Below, piece after piece: positions 46,974 to 60,115 of a stretch of DNA of 64,000 nucleotides (the stretch's first letter is position 1; every line of letters begins with the position of its first letter). Source of the stretch: Rhabditoides inermis (lineage: Eukaryota; Nematoda; Chromadorea; Rhabditida; Rhabditidae); assembly GCA_963966185.1 (NCBI GenBank), contig CAWZYM010000036.1, forward strand, positions 122,501 to 186,500, given 5' to 3'. A program made the translations under genes and the position numbers. Below the pieces are notes generated by a model, which had not been told where the DNA came from, ran no database searches, and saw nothing but the letters and a program-made list of their open reading frames with translations.

Positions 46974-47281
46974 TTACTTGAGAGACGCGAACGCCTTGGG
47001 CATGGCCTGTAATCGAGACCATCAGAACCATCAACCTCCCCTCTCCTCGTTGACTCACGCAGTGGTCGAGGTGGTGGATGTAGTCGCACATCTCCTGGTG
47101 GCACGTCTCCTCCGTCTGCTGGCGAGAGTTCACGCGGTCGTTGCACTCGTCAAGAAGAGACTGCAAAACCACCTTACACCAATCCTCATCTTCTCTACCG
47201 TACCTTGAGGTCGGCGACGTGGTCGGCGCACTTCTCGCGGTACTGCTGCAGCTGGTCGACTCCCTCCTCCAGTCCGGACAT
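46974..47281 (-). CDS. UQCRH: Cytochrome bc1 complex hinge subunit (QCR6/UQCRH)
   Basis: Three exons (47204-47281, 47059-47160, 46974-47006) give 70 residues: MSGLEEGVDQLQQYREKC, then LLDECNDRVNSRQQTEETC, CDYIHHLDHC and the end AMPKAFASLK. The four Cys in a twin CX9-like helical hairpin and the CxxRVxSR-type centre with a DHC near the C-terminus identify the hinge protein that sits beside cytochrome c1 on the intermembrane-space side of complex III. The long acidic N-terminal run of mammalian and yeast hinge proteins is missing here; only a few acidic residues precede the first helix. Confidence 0.85.
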
Positions 47282-47817
47282 GGCTAACTCTCAAATCAAT
47301 CGATAAACAATCAATACGCCAAACGAACACACGACCACATAAACAACAAAAAGAACGAGAAATGATGAGTTCAGATATCAGGCACGTTGCAAACGTGTTA
47401 CGTGTGAAAGAAAGGTCAATAACACAAACTGACATTTGCATAATAATTTATTCTGCAAGTCTCAATTTGGTGACAAAATGAGAAACAAACCAATGAATCA
47501 ATTGAAAAAGTAGAACAAGTAGAACCGAATGATAAAACAAACTATCTAACTTGTAATAATTGAAGAAAAATATGAATAAACACTCGGTAGCATGAGGATA
47601 AAATACACAGAAAGTCGGAAAGAGACAGACGACTCGAGTGACGCGACGAGATCTACTACACAGGATTAGCCATTCAGTCAAACAGGAGAGAAAGAAACAG
47701 GAAAGATGCAGCAACACAAACTTGCAACAAACCAGCGAGCGGTAGCCGGTACACGTGTGTGGGAATACACAGAATAGATACTACTGTACAGTACAGCTAC
47801 AGTACTCTCTCCGTCAC
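47282..47817. other. Intergenic, XNP-1 3' side and UQCRH upstream
   Basis: About 540 bp of AT-rich sequence without exons; probable 3' UTR of XNP-1 and promoter of UQCRH on the minus strand. A TTTATT (minus-strand AATAAA) occurs at about 47448. Confidence 0.4.
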
Positions 47818-50800
47818 CTACGGAGGAGGCTGCGCAGGATCGAAGAACTGCGATGTGGTGGAATAGAGCTGTTTGAGAACCGGCACACACGCCGGCACTT
47901 CCTGCAAGCACACAATTGACCTCCCTCCCTCTCACTCATTGTGGTATGCACTCACCCTGACCATCGCTACAACGGTGCGGAACACGGAGACAGCCTTGTT
48001 GAGCAGCCACTGCGGGGTCTGCTTCGTGTTCACTCCCTCCTGCACGATAGTCACAAAGTAGCTGCTGAACTCGTTTATGCCACCCCGCATGTGCACCGGG
48101 ATGCGCGGAAGCAGGTCGTCCAGAGCCTTCTTCATGTACGTCACCTGCAACACACAAGTCAGCCATTCCACACGTCATTCCCACGTACCTTCATGGCGGT
48201 GTCGTGTTCCATGTAGGGCATGGTGAAGCACTTGGCATATACCGTGTCGTTGTTGAGGGTGGCCATAGCCTGCTGTCTCTGGATGAGCTGCGCCCTCTGC
48301 TGCTGCTGTAGCAGCATGGCGGCGGCTGCAGGCATGCCTCCTCCTCCCGCACCCAGCATCCCTCCGTACCCGCGCACCGCAGGCATCACCTTGTCCTTCT
48401 CGTAGTCATCCCACGCCTCCTTGCACTCGTCCTCCGTCAGCTTCTCGTCGTCCACATTCGCAAACAGAGTGTCGTGCTGCAATGCCACGCCTTCAACAAA
48501 CCGCCCACCATTCAAATCAATATGAGAACTAACACGTAAGCAAGTGCGATACCGATTGACCAATACATCAATTAACTATTTCTCCGGTGCTCATACCTGG
48601 AAGTAGTCGACGACAGCGTCCTTGTGTTCATGGAGTACATCGGCTAGCAGTCTGTCCTTTGGCGGGGCGAACACGGGCCGCACGTCGTCGTCGTCCCCCT
48701 CCGCGCCCAGCTCCGACGGGTCGAAGCGGTACAGCTCGGTGAGGTCGTGGTCCTCGTAGTGACGCTGGATCTGCGCCTCGTCCACCACACGCATCGACGT
48801 CGATTCCTTCGTCACCTGCCGCTTGTAAATGCGCTCCTCCATCGTACCCTGCAACACGACACATCAGCTATCAATGTCTGATACTGCTCACCTGTGCGAT
48901 GAACCTGTAGATGTAGACAGGCTTGGTCTGTCCGAATCGATACACTCGGAAGAGCGACTGCGTGTCGTGCGAGGGATTCCAGCACGCATCAAAGATGATC
49001 ACGCGGTTGGCAGCCACCATGTTCGTTCCGAGTGAACCAGCACGAGTCGAGATCAGCATCAGACTACAACAAACGAGTCACACACTGACAACATGCATCC
49101 GATGGTAGTCTGACCGCGCGCGGAGGTTCTTGGGGTTGTTGAACTTGGTCTGGACGGCGTCTCGCTTGCCCGACTGGACCGATCCGTCAATGACCATGTA
49201 GTCGAAGCCCTCGGCCCAGCCCCACTGCTCACCGTCAGCCTTGACTGCCTGCAATGAGACCTTGTTCCCCTGCCCTTCTCTCCACCTCCACCCACCTCGT
49301 GTCCATCCTTCCACCACTGGTCCGTCATGTCCATGTGGAGGAGCATCCTCTTGATCAGTGCCAGCGACTCGATCGACTGCGAGAACACGAGAAGCTTGTC
49401 TCCAATCTCTTCGCACTTCTTCATGATCTGTACTAGCAGCATCAGCTTGTTCGATAGAGTCAGGTCGTTCTTGTCCTCTTCCCCAACCAAGCCCAAGCCT
49501 GCGTACCATCTAAATTATGTCATTACGCAAATGAAATAGATTAGATGATTAAAAACATAACAACATGATTTGCATTACTTCAAAGCTGAATCCATCATAC
49601 TCCACTGACCCCTGGTACTCGGGAGGCGTCTCGCTCCTCTCGGGAGCCTCCTCCCCAGCCTGCCTCGCCGACCTCCTCGATCCCGATGCCGAAGACTTCT
49701 TCGGACCAGAGTCGTCAACGTCTTCTCCGTCAGAATCGGCACTGAAAAAAAACATACAAACAAACAAATTACAATATAAAAATAAAATAAACGAACTGAC
49801 AGCTGTACTTCGCTGTCGCTCCCGACTCGGCCGGCGTCTCGCTCCCACTCTCACTGCCATCGTCGTCGATGAAGTCGTTATCCTCCTCCTCCTCGTCGCG
49901 CAGAATACGCTATACCAAATCATTGCTATCAAATGAATACACAATATAACATACCTTCTTCTCGAGTTCCTTCTCGTGGGAGACGACCTGGTAGGGGTGT
50001 GTCCACACCCTGCTGAGCACGTGGTAATCGGGCAGCAGTCTCTTCGACAGACCCACTCCGTCCTGGCTGATCGACTCCAGGAAGCCGCGGTACAGAGCTA
50101 TCTGCAAACGCACATAATTAAAACGTATGAAGTACTAAGAAAGTTGATGACGTCACAACATTATCACCCCTCGTCACTCACCTGCCTCTCTGTGAGGCGC
50201 ACCATGATGACATACTCCTGCTTGGGTGGAATCGCCTCCGTCAACACTCGGTAGTCTTTGCGCTAAAATCACAACATAATACACACAATCAAACAAATGA
50301 AAAATTAAGTTATCTGATTTTATAATCTCATTATGCAACTATACTAAGCAACGTTGTAATGTTGATACCTGTCATACTCCAGCGTCAGTTTTTGGAAGAA
50401 AATGAACAAATAATGTCGCTTGCAAATCAATTTGCACAAATAATTCCAGCGCGCGCTAATTGACGAATACGAGACCGCCCGTGTGATAAGCGGCACAAGT
50501 GGAAAGGGAAGTGTAAACAGGAGCGCGCGGCTGGTATGCGGTGTCTGAAATGGGGAAGACACTCACATCGACACACTTCTTGAGATGCTCGTAGAGAACG
50601 TGGCAGCGCCTCTTCATGAACTTCACCTCCGTCGGCGTGGCGTCCTTCGTGCGACCACTACAAACAACGGCCACATCATCTCTCCTCTCATCCTCCACAC
50701 TCACCGTGTGATAATGTTGGCGAATCGGTTGGCAAACTCCTGCTTCGTTCCCAGTAGACCCGGCTTGACAAAGTTCACCATGCAGTGGTCTGCAAACGCG

Positions 50801-53800
50801 ACGTTCTACTTTTTCTTTTTCTTTCCCTACACGTGTACTCACACTCCATGAGGTTGTTCTGTAGGGGCGTTCCAGTGAGACAGATCCTCTTCTTGGTGCG
50901 AATCTTCACCATCGTCTTGCTGAGTGCCGAGTCGTCGTTCTTCAGCTTGTGCGCCTCGTCGCACACAATGATATCCGGCCCTACAACCACGCCATCATCA
51001 AATTCTGGCCACTGTCACTCACCCGGATTCTGAAGATACTCTCGGAACCTCTCCTGCAGCTTGAGGAAGCGCTTGTTCTTCTTCGCCACCTGCTTCTTCA
51101 CGCCGTTCCTTCCAACCTGGAAGAGTAATGCTCATTTCAACACTCACATCACTCTTTCGCACCTTTCTGTCCTCCTCGTTGTGGGTGAGGATGCGGAACA
51201 TGTCGTATCCGATGATCATCACAGCCGGCCCTTCGCTCTCGTACCAGTTCTTTAGCGCCTCTGCTCTGTCCGGATTCGTCTTGAACGAATCCAGCTCCAT
51301 CACCTCAAATACCATCAATGCACAACCAAGCGATAAATATGACAGAGCCGTTGTCACTCACATCAAACACTCCGAGCTCGGGGTCGTTGTTGTCGAGCCA
51401 CTTGGCGAACTCCTTGAACCAGTTGATGACGACGTTCTTGGGCACAACCACCAGGGCGCGCTTCACTTTCTCCGAGATGCGAGGGTGTGTCATGACAGTG
51501 TGCAGGAACGTGATCACCTACAACCATACGGATAGCATAGTGCATGTTGGAGCAGCGGACTCACTTGACACGTCTTTCCGAGACCCATGCAATGCGCGAG
51601 GATGCCTCCGCCCCCCTCCTCGTCCAGTCTGTCCAGGGACTCGAACGCCGAGTCATACATGAACTGCACTCCGTGAGCCTGGTGGGGCTTGAGAATGCGG
51701 ACGAGTGAGGGATGGACATCGACAGGCTGACGCTCGCCCTCCTCCGTCGACGTATCCGGGTCCAGACACACTCGCTTCAGCCGAGGGGCACTCGCTACAA
51801 CAACAACATACATACATATTACCACTTGTCACAATTCACAATGAGTTTTGTTGATACCGGCAGTAATATATATAAAAAAATGAAATTTTAAAAGAGATTA
51901 AAAAGTCGACTGAGAGACTCACTTCCTCCGATGGCGGCGGCGATGTCGTTTCCAGGGTCATCGGCCATCTCTATTCCATTGAATTCACGCTGCTTCTGCT
52001 CCAGACGCTTGCGGCGCTCCTATGAAAAAGTAGAAATAATAACTCGTTACAAAATCAAAACCAACCTTCTCGGCTTTCTCTGCGTCGACAGTCTCCTGGG
52101 CAAGATCATCCTGGGTGAGAATGCCCTTCTTGCGCTTCTTCTTCTCATCCTCAATCAATGCACATTAGTACATTCACAAACATCTAAAAAATCAGTCTCA
52201 CCTTGTCCTTCTTTCCCTTGCCGGGAGTCTGGTTCTCGTCGTCGGAAGAGTCAATGGTGGCCCTCTTCTTGCTTCCCTTCTTCTTGCTCTCTTTCTCCTC
52301 TTCTTCCTCCTCCTCCATCTCTTCTCCCGAATCGCCCTCCTCCTGACCAGACATGGCAGCGTCTGACTCACTCGCCACACGGCGTCTAAACCACATCAAT
52401 AACAGAAGGAAAATTAACAAAACCTGTAGTAATTAAAGTGAAACGCACCTCTTTGCCTTGGTCTTCTTGGGGCTCACGTCCTCATCTTCCCTGTCTTCAT
52501 CAGAGCTGTTCAGCAGACGATTTGCATCACGGATCAAAGCCTTCGACTCCTGAATCATAAGTAGTTATAATACAATATTCTCATTTGAACAAAAATACCT
52601 TATCGATGCCGTTCTTGGCAGCGCCCCTCGCGCCCCTCTTCACAGGCTGGGCGTCGTCGCTGTCCGAACCCAGCTCCACCAGGTCCGCAGTGCCAGAACC
52701 ACGGGTGCTACGCTTCCTGAATCCAACACTAACTAAATATGATACAATCACGAACTGACCTGGGCTCAGTGGCGTCGCTTCTCTCTCCACGCGCGCTTGC
52801 TGCGTTGCCTGCCTTGCCCTCGCGCTTCTTCTTCTCCTTCTTCGGCTTGGCAGCCTCCTCCTCGCTGTCCAGCTGCACTACCTCTTCATCCACCTCCTCT
52901 TCTTCATCCTCCTCCTCGGCCGCCTTCTTCTTGCTCTTCTTTCCCTTGAGTGCCTTGTCTGCTTGTCTCAGCAGCTCGTCGTCCTCGCTCTCGCTCGCGT
53001 CGCTGCCCTTGGCCTTCCTCTTCCTCTTCTTACTCTCCTTGCTCTTCTTTCCCTCCTTCTTGTCCTTTGCATCCTTCTTCGCCTTCCTCGCAGCCGCCTT
53101 CTCCTTTTCAATCGCAGCCGCCAGCTCCAGATCCTCGTCTCCTAGTACCTAAACATACAGTCTGCTCCACTCAACACAACATGTAAAGGACAACTCAGGT
53201 GCATGTCAGCATGTTACACGTAGTATTGTGGTTGTGAACATTGAGCAACACTCACATCGTCGTCCGAATCCGAGTCGTCTTTTTTCTTGCCCATGATCGA
53301 GCTGGGTTCTCTGCAAGTGTTCTTCGATGTCCTAGCAGTATTAGCCTCGCTATCCGTGTCACTCAGATCGGCCACGTTCACGTCCAGCACACCCTGCAAC
53401 GACAAGAGTGCAAACAAGATACTAACATAAATTACATACCATATCCAACTCTTTCCATGCTAACATGCTCCCACAGGGGAAAGACAACTTCCTCGATGTT
53501 ACCTTGCTTACCTAGGGTAATCTCATGTCAACATGGTTCCCATACCATGTCAGCATGATGATCATACCATGTCAGCATGGTCATCATACCATGCCAACAT
53601 GGTGACATGGTCCCCATGCCCGCATGGTGACATCAACACTGAACCCCCATGTCAACTCAATGCTAACATGCTCACTTAGAGATAGACAACTCCTTCGCTC
53701 ACATAGTTTGAACATGCTCACATAGTTTGGTCTACTTTAGCGCTTCTTTCATTATATGGTCAAAGATTCTGCAAATTACCAACCGAAACGTGAGAAACGC

Positions 53801-56560
53801 AGTCGAATTGGCGTCGGAGTTCACTGTCAGTAGGCGAAACTGTACCCTCGCGCTCCTGAAACGAGATGAAATTTACTGTTGTGAGTAGCTCGTCAGTTAA
53901 AAATACCCCTGAAAATAGGGATGAACAACTTTCTACATGCCAACATATGCATATTCAAATCTCTTCGCTCGATGCAACATGAGTAAATTTCATACATGTC
54001 AAAAAGGTAAACGCAAACATGAACACTATACCCCCATGTTAACATAGATATAATGCTCCATGGAAATGACAGAAACAAGAATGTTGACATGGATGAAAAA
54101 AACGAAAATCAAGTAAACGATTTTGTTCCCGCGCCTTAGAAAACCGCGCTGCAACTGCTCCGCAGGCCAGAATCCGACGCGAGAGTAGACGAGAGAGTAC
54201 ACAAAAACGAGAGACTTAGTGAGGCGAGGCGGTCAGAGACGGAGAGTATTGATCGATAAAAATGACCTCACAAAAATAAGTATAATTAATATACGGAACT
54301 TCATGTTAACATGTTGGGACTAGTCTCGGCTTGTTAGCATCACTGATACCGTAGGGTTTTGAGTCGCAAATGAATCGCCTCGATCGGCCGAGCGCGGAGA
54401 AGGGATGGGAAGAAGAGAGAGTGCGAGTATAGAGCATACGCAACCAAGAGACGCAGACATATGAAGGGCACACTGCACGGCCGACGACGTCACAAAACAC
54501 AGAGAGACGACATGTCTACTGTGAATGAGCGAGGATGCATGGTGAGGAAATGAGCAGAGGTCATATCTGCGCAGCTTGGGGGCGAAGAGGGAAGAGGTAC
54601 AGATGGCGCACCATCTCACCTCGGCTAGTGCGAGTAGCTGCGATAGGTTGAGCACCCCCGCTGTGTCTCCCTGCTCCTCGTCTATACCCAGTGGCATGTC
54701 AGCATCCTCCTCCATGTGCACTGCACTGTCATCCACTGTCGAATTCACCAACGGCGACTGCTCCGGATTAGGTCGCTCCTCAATCATTGTTTCCATAAGA
54801 AATACACAATCCAAGTGACTCACCTGATCGTCTACCTCGAAGAGTTTCCCCGCCTGTTCCTGCCGCTTCCTCCTACGATCCTCTCTTCCCTCCCGCACAC
54901 GCGTTGCCCTCTCCAACTCCGACTCGACCTTCTCGTGCTTTTTGTCATGCCTCTTCGCCGCCTGTGCTTCTTCGTTCTTGTCCTGCTCCCTCTTGCTGCT
55001 CCCTCTCTCCTCCTCCTCGCCCCTCCTCCTCTTCAGCTCCTTCTTGTCGTCCTTCTTCTTCTGTTTCTCCTTCCTCTTCTGCTCCTTCTCCCTCTCCTTC
55101 TCCTCTGCCTCCTCCCGTTTCTTCTTGCTCTCCTCCTCTCGTATCCGTTGTCTCCATACATTCTCGGGAGTCAGTGCCCTCTCCTGCTTGATTATCGGTC
55201 CAGTCACATTGAAGAGACTATCCATGTCCTGAACAAATAGTCGCATACTAACACGTATCAAATGTACTACGTACCATAAGACCAGCTTGTTCGACTTCTA
55301 ATCCTAAAGGTTGGCTTTCCTCCTGCTCCTCTGCCCCACATGCAGCAGGCGCAGGGTCAGAAGACGCAGGCGGATTCGCATCCGGACTCTTCTCCTCGTC
55401 TTCCTCCTTCGGCATCTCCGAAATGTCGTCATTCAATATCACATGAGTCGCTACCACATCACCTGAAATCATTACTTACAAATAAATACGGATAAACACA
55501 ACTTACTCGATTTCCTGGATGTTTCTTCTGACGGCGTTTTCTCTCCCTCATCCATTGGAAGTAGGATGTCATCGACATCGATAGACCCACTCGGCTCGTG
55601 CCTTCTTTTCCGTCGCTGCGTTCTCTCCACTGACTTCTCCTTCTCCTTCTCCACCTCCTTCTCCGCTGTCACAACACCGGACGAACTGGCCTGAAATAAC
55701 GCATGGTTATCACGATATGAATATCACCCGTCACCTTTATATTGGGCGACGATATGGGGGAGGGGCGGAGGACGTCGGGCATCGCCTTGGCCAACTCGGC
55801 AGCAGAGCTCACCTTCATGATGATATCGTCTGTCTCTGCCGGCTCGCACTCTCTCACAGAGTTCTCCTTCTCCTGCTCCTCCTCCTCCAACACCACCACA
55901 TCGCTTCCGTCACTCTCCAGAACGACCGGGTCTTGCGAGCTGCTGAGAATCAAACGTGATAATAGACTATGCCAGAAAAACGCACGTTCCGGGCGGGGGT
56001 TGACTGTCACATCCGCGAATGGCAAAAGTGCGCGTCGACTCCTTCACTTGATTCTAGAACAAACACGTCACGCAAAATCAAAAGAAACAGTTTACCTGGA
56101 AGGATCGCAGGCTCTCTACCGACTCTTCGAGTATGCGCAGCAGACTGTTCGACGCCGCCATTAACTCCTGCAATTACAGTACAATACATTGTATCTCTGT
56201 CACATCCGCCAACCTCTTCTGGTATATCATCACCGTGCGTGTTCAGAGAACACTTGATCGCCGACGAGACCTAGAATGAAACGTAAAACACAATATAAGA
56301 AAGGAGAAACTCACATCCTTGGCGCCCTGGATGTTCCAGGTGAAGGTGCGGCGGACGGCCTTGCACGTCGCCTTCAGCTGTCGAGCAATCTACAAATAAT
56401 CCAAACTAACAAGAACGACGTGATCGATTTGATCAACATTGTAAAGAAAAACTATATAACTTACAGCAGCGGGCGCGGGTCGGTCCTCCTCCGTCGACGG
56501 ACCCGCAGCTGCCATCCCGAATAGGTTGAGCAGATTGAGCTCACCCGACGAAGCGGACAT
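47818..56560 (-). CDS. xnp-1: ATRX/XNP-1 SNF2-family chromatin remodeller
   Basis: A large gene of many exons from ATG 56558-56560 ([20 protein letters not shown]) to TAG 47818-47820. The N-terminal two-fifths are low-complexity, acidic and Lys/Glu-rich blocks (for example 52.2-53.4 and 54.8-55.2 kb), with no ADD zinc finger seen, as in worm XNP-1. The SNF2 core has [12 protein letters not shown] and [10 protein letters not shown] (about 51.57-51.70 kb), [14 protein letters not shown], and DEAH in [11 protein letters not shown] (about 50.95 kb). It continues with [47 protein letters not shown] and [11 protein letters not shown] (about 49.0 kb). The distal ATRX-like region contains [21 protein letters not shown]. 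The family deposits histone H3.3 and guards repeats. Exon structure at the extreme 5' part (55.7-56.1 kb) is not settled. The related ARIP4 is the alternative. Confidence 0.88.
53440..54110. repeat. CATG-rich imperfect repeats in XNP-1 introns
   Basis: Around 53450-53680 the motif CATG(T/C)(C/T)A(A/G)CATG recurs many times (for example ACCATGTCAGCATGGT, itself palindromic, at about 53546 and 53569), mixed with GATCATC and CCCCATG pieces. Scattered copies continue to about 54060. No coding sense; possibly a degenerate minisatellite. A small exon ([18 protein letters not shown], about 53792-53857) seems to sit inside this zone. Confidence 0.6.
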
Positions 56561-56699
56561 GCTGTCACAGCAAACTGTTTGTATCCAATACCGAACACGA
56601 CTTCAAATGTACAGACAGGGAAAACGAAAACCACGTAAAACACACAAAGAACAACTTCGCACGTTAGAATATGAAAACATTGATGAACACAGACGAAAA

Positions 56700-56768
56700 G
56701 ATATATCGTAGTTTACATGGCAAAATCAAAGACAAGAGAGATATATCGTAGTTTACATGGCAAAATCA
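56700..56768. repeat. 29-bp direct repeat, period 40
   Basis: GATATATCGTAGTTTACATG followed by GCAAAATCA occurs identically at 56700-56728 and 56740-56768, about 140-210 bp upstream of the XNP-1 start codon on its 5' side. It could be a duplicated regulatory block or slippage product. Confidence 0.8.
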
Positions 56769-56878
56769 TTCAAGAGTATTCAAATAAACCTTTATCACGT
56801 CATATCACGATAAAATTTACGTTAATTGACAATACAAATAAATACATTTGGCGGGAGAACAGCTGACATTTGACAATA

Positions 56879-57043
56879 GGCCCCATTATACTTTCACGCT
56901 GACGCTGACGTGACGCTGACGCTCCCGTGCAAAAGATGCACCTATCGATTTTGATCACGCTGCGTCAACGAAATCAATAGTTGCATCTTTTGCACGGGAA
57001 GGTCAGCGTCGCGTCAGCGTCAGCGTGAAAGTATAATGGGGCC
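56879..57043. mobile_element. MITE, 165 bp, with TA target duplication
   Basis: The element begins GGCCCCATTATACTTTCACG and ends with its reverse complement. The inverted repeats extend over about 70 bp each side with small gaps (GCTGACG repeats, then CCCGTGCAAAAGATGCA). It is flanked on both sides by TA (56877-56878, 57044-57045), the insertion signature of Tc1/mariner-type transposases. No coding capacity. It sits between IFT20 and XNP-1. Confidence 0.8.
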
Positions 57044-57099
57044 TAACGGCCGCTCAGCGTAGTTGGGACGCGCATGATAGCGGAGAGAGAAAGAGAAAT

Positions 57100-57990
57100 T
57101 CAGTTTGACATCAACTTCTGCAGTTGCTCCTTCTGTTCGGCTTCAACTTTCTGGGCTGCTGTGAGTTCGGCCTTCAGTCGTTCCAAGTCCACTTGCCGCT
57201 CGCGGATCATCAACTGAAATCATCAAAACTTTCCTCTCTCCCTTTCTTATTTTCTCTTTCTTAATTCTCCCTCTCCCCCCCCCTCTCTCTCTCTCTCTCT
57301 CCCTCTCTCCCTCTCTCCCTCTCTCCCTCTCTCCCTCTCTCCCTCTCTCCCTCTCTCCCTCTCTCCCTCTCTCCCTCTCTCCCTCTCTCCCTCTCTCCCT
57401 CTCTCTCCCTCTCTCCCTCTCTCTCCCTCTCCCCCTCTCTCTCTCCCTCTCTCTCTCTCTCCCTCTCTCTCCCTCTCTCTCCCTCTCTCTCCCTCTCTCT
57501 CCCTCTCTCTCCCTCTCTCTCCTTCTCTCTCCCCTCTCTCCCTCTCTCTCTCCCTCTCTCTCTCTCTCTCTCCCTCTCTATCTCTCTCCCTCTTTCATTC
57601 TCTCTATACCTGTATCTGCTGTGAGTCCCCCTTGTGCTTCTCTACTTGCTTGAGTGCCGATCGGCTGCTCATCGCCCGCAGTTTCTCCGTCTCTACCAGC
57701 GTCGCCAACTTGAAATCAATCGTTACAGCAGAAACGTTACAGACACGAATAAACAATGTTGACGCACGTCTTCGAGTGTCTTGATGAGGGTCTCGGTGGT
57801 GTTTCCGAACTGTGCGAGTTGTGTGGAGAAGTGCTTGCATCCGGTGTGGAGCTCCCCGCACGTGTCCGCCACCTCTGCGACAGCCTCATCACTCATCCAC
57901 TCACAGCCACTCACCCACACTCAGCAGCCGCAGTCTGTTCAGATCATCAATGTGAATACCAGCCTTGGCCAGCACATCTTCAGCCGACAT
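57100..57990 (-). CDS. ift-20: Intraflagellar transport protein IFT20
   Basis: Four exons (57919-57990, 57768-57884, 57610-57708, 57100-57213) give about 133 residues. The N-terminus [20 protein letters not shown] matches the family start (A-G-x-x-x-D-x-L-N-x-L-R). The rest is helical coiled coil: [35 protein letters not shown] and [15 protein letters not shown]20 is a small IFT-B subunit that carries membrane cargo from the Golgi to the cilium. Intron 1 is only 34 bp (57885-57918). Intron 3 (57214-57609) consists mostly of pyrimidine repeats on the plus strand. The gene lies 208 bp downstream of the cathepsin L gene in the same direction, which suggests co-transcription. Confidence 0.85.
57270..57597. 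repeat. (CTCTCC)n/(CT)n array in IFT20 intron 3
   Basis: About 325 bp composed of CTCTCC units and CT runs with few other bases, filling the third IFT20 intron. Read along the gene it is a polypurine tract. Confidence 0.9.
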
Positions 57991-58198
57991 AGCAATAGCA
58001 ATATGAACACCGCCAGCGCAGGAGCCAGACCGCGCGCACGTTGCTATGACGACCCATGCTCAGCTCGGAAACGTATCCTCTCTCCATCAAAGGCCATTCA
58101 AAACGCGTAAAGCCGTAAAGCATTTATGTACATCACTTCACATAAATAGTAATAGCCAATATACAAGCAGGTGGTTGTCGGGGATGAGGGTGGGGGGT

Positions 58199-60115
<1,917 letters not shown>

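Noticed and set aside
45502..47208. A 568-residue plus-strand open frame
   Set aside because: It runs out of frame through the last exon of the membrane-protein gene, a CT repeat, the zinc-finger gene and antisense to UQCRH; low-complexity and not conserved in type.
57270..57597. Regular CTCTCC units looked like a CRISPR-like or coding tandem array
   Set aside because: Units of 6-8 bp without unique spacers in a eukaryotic intron; it is a microsatellite.
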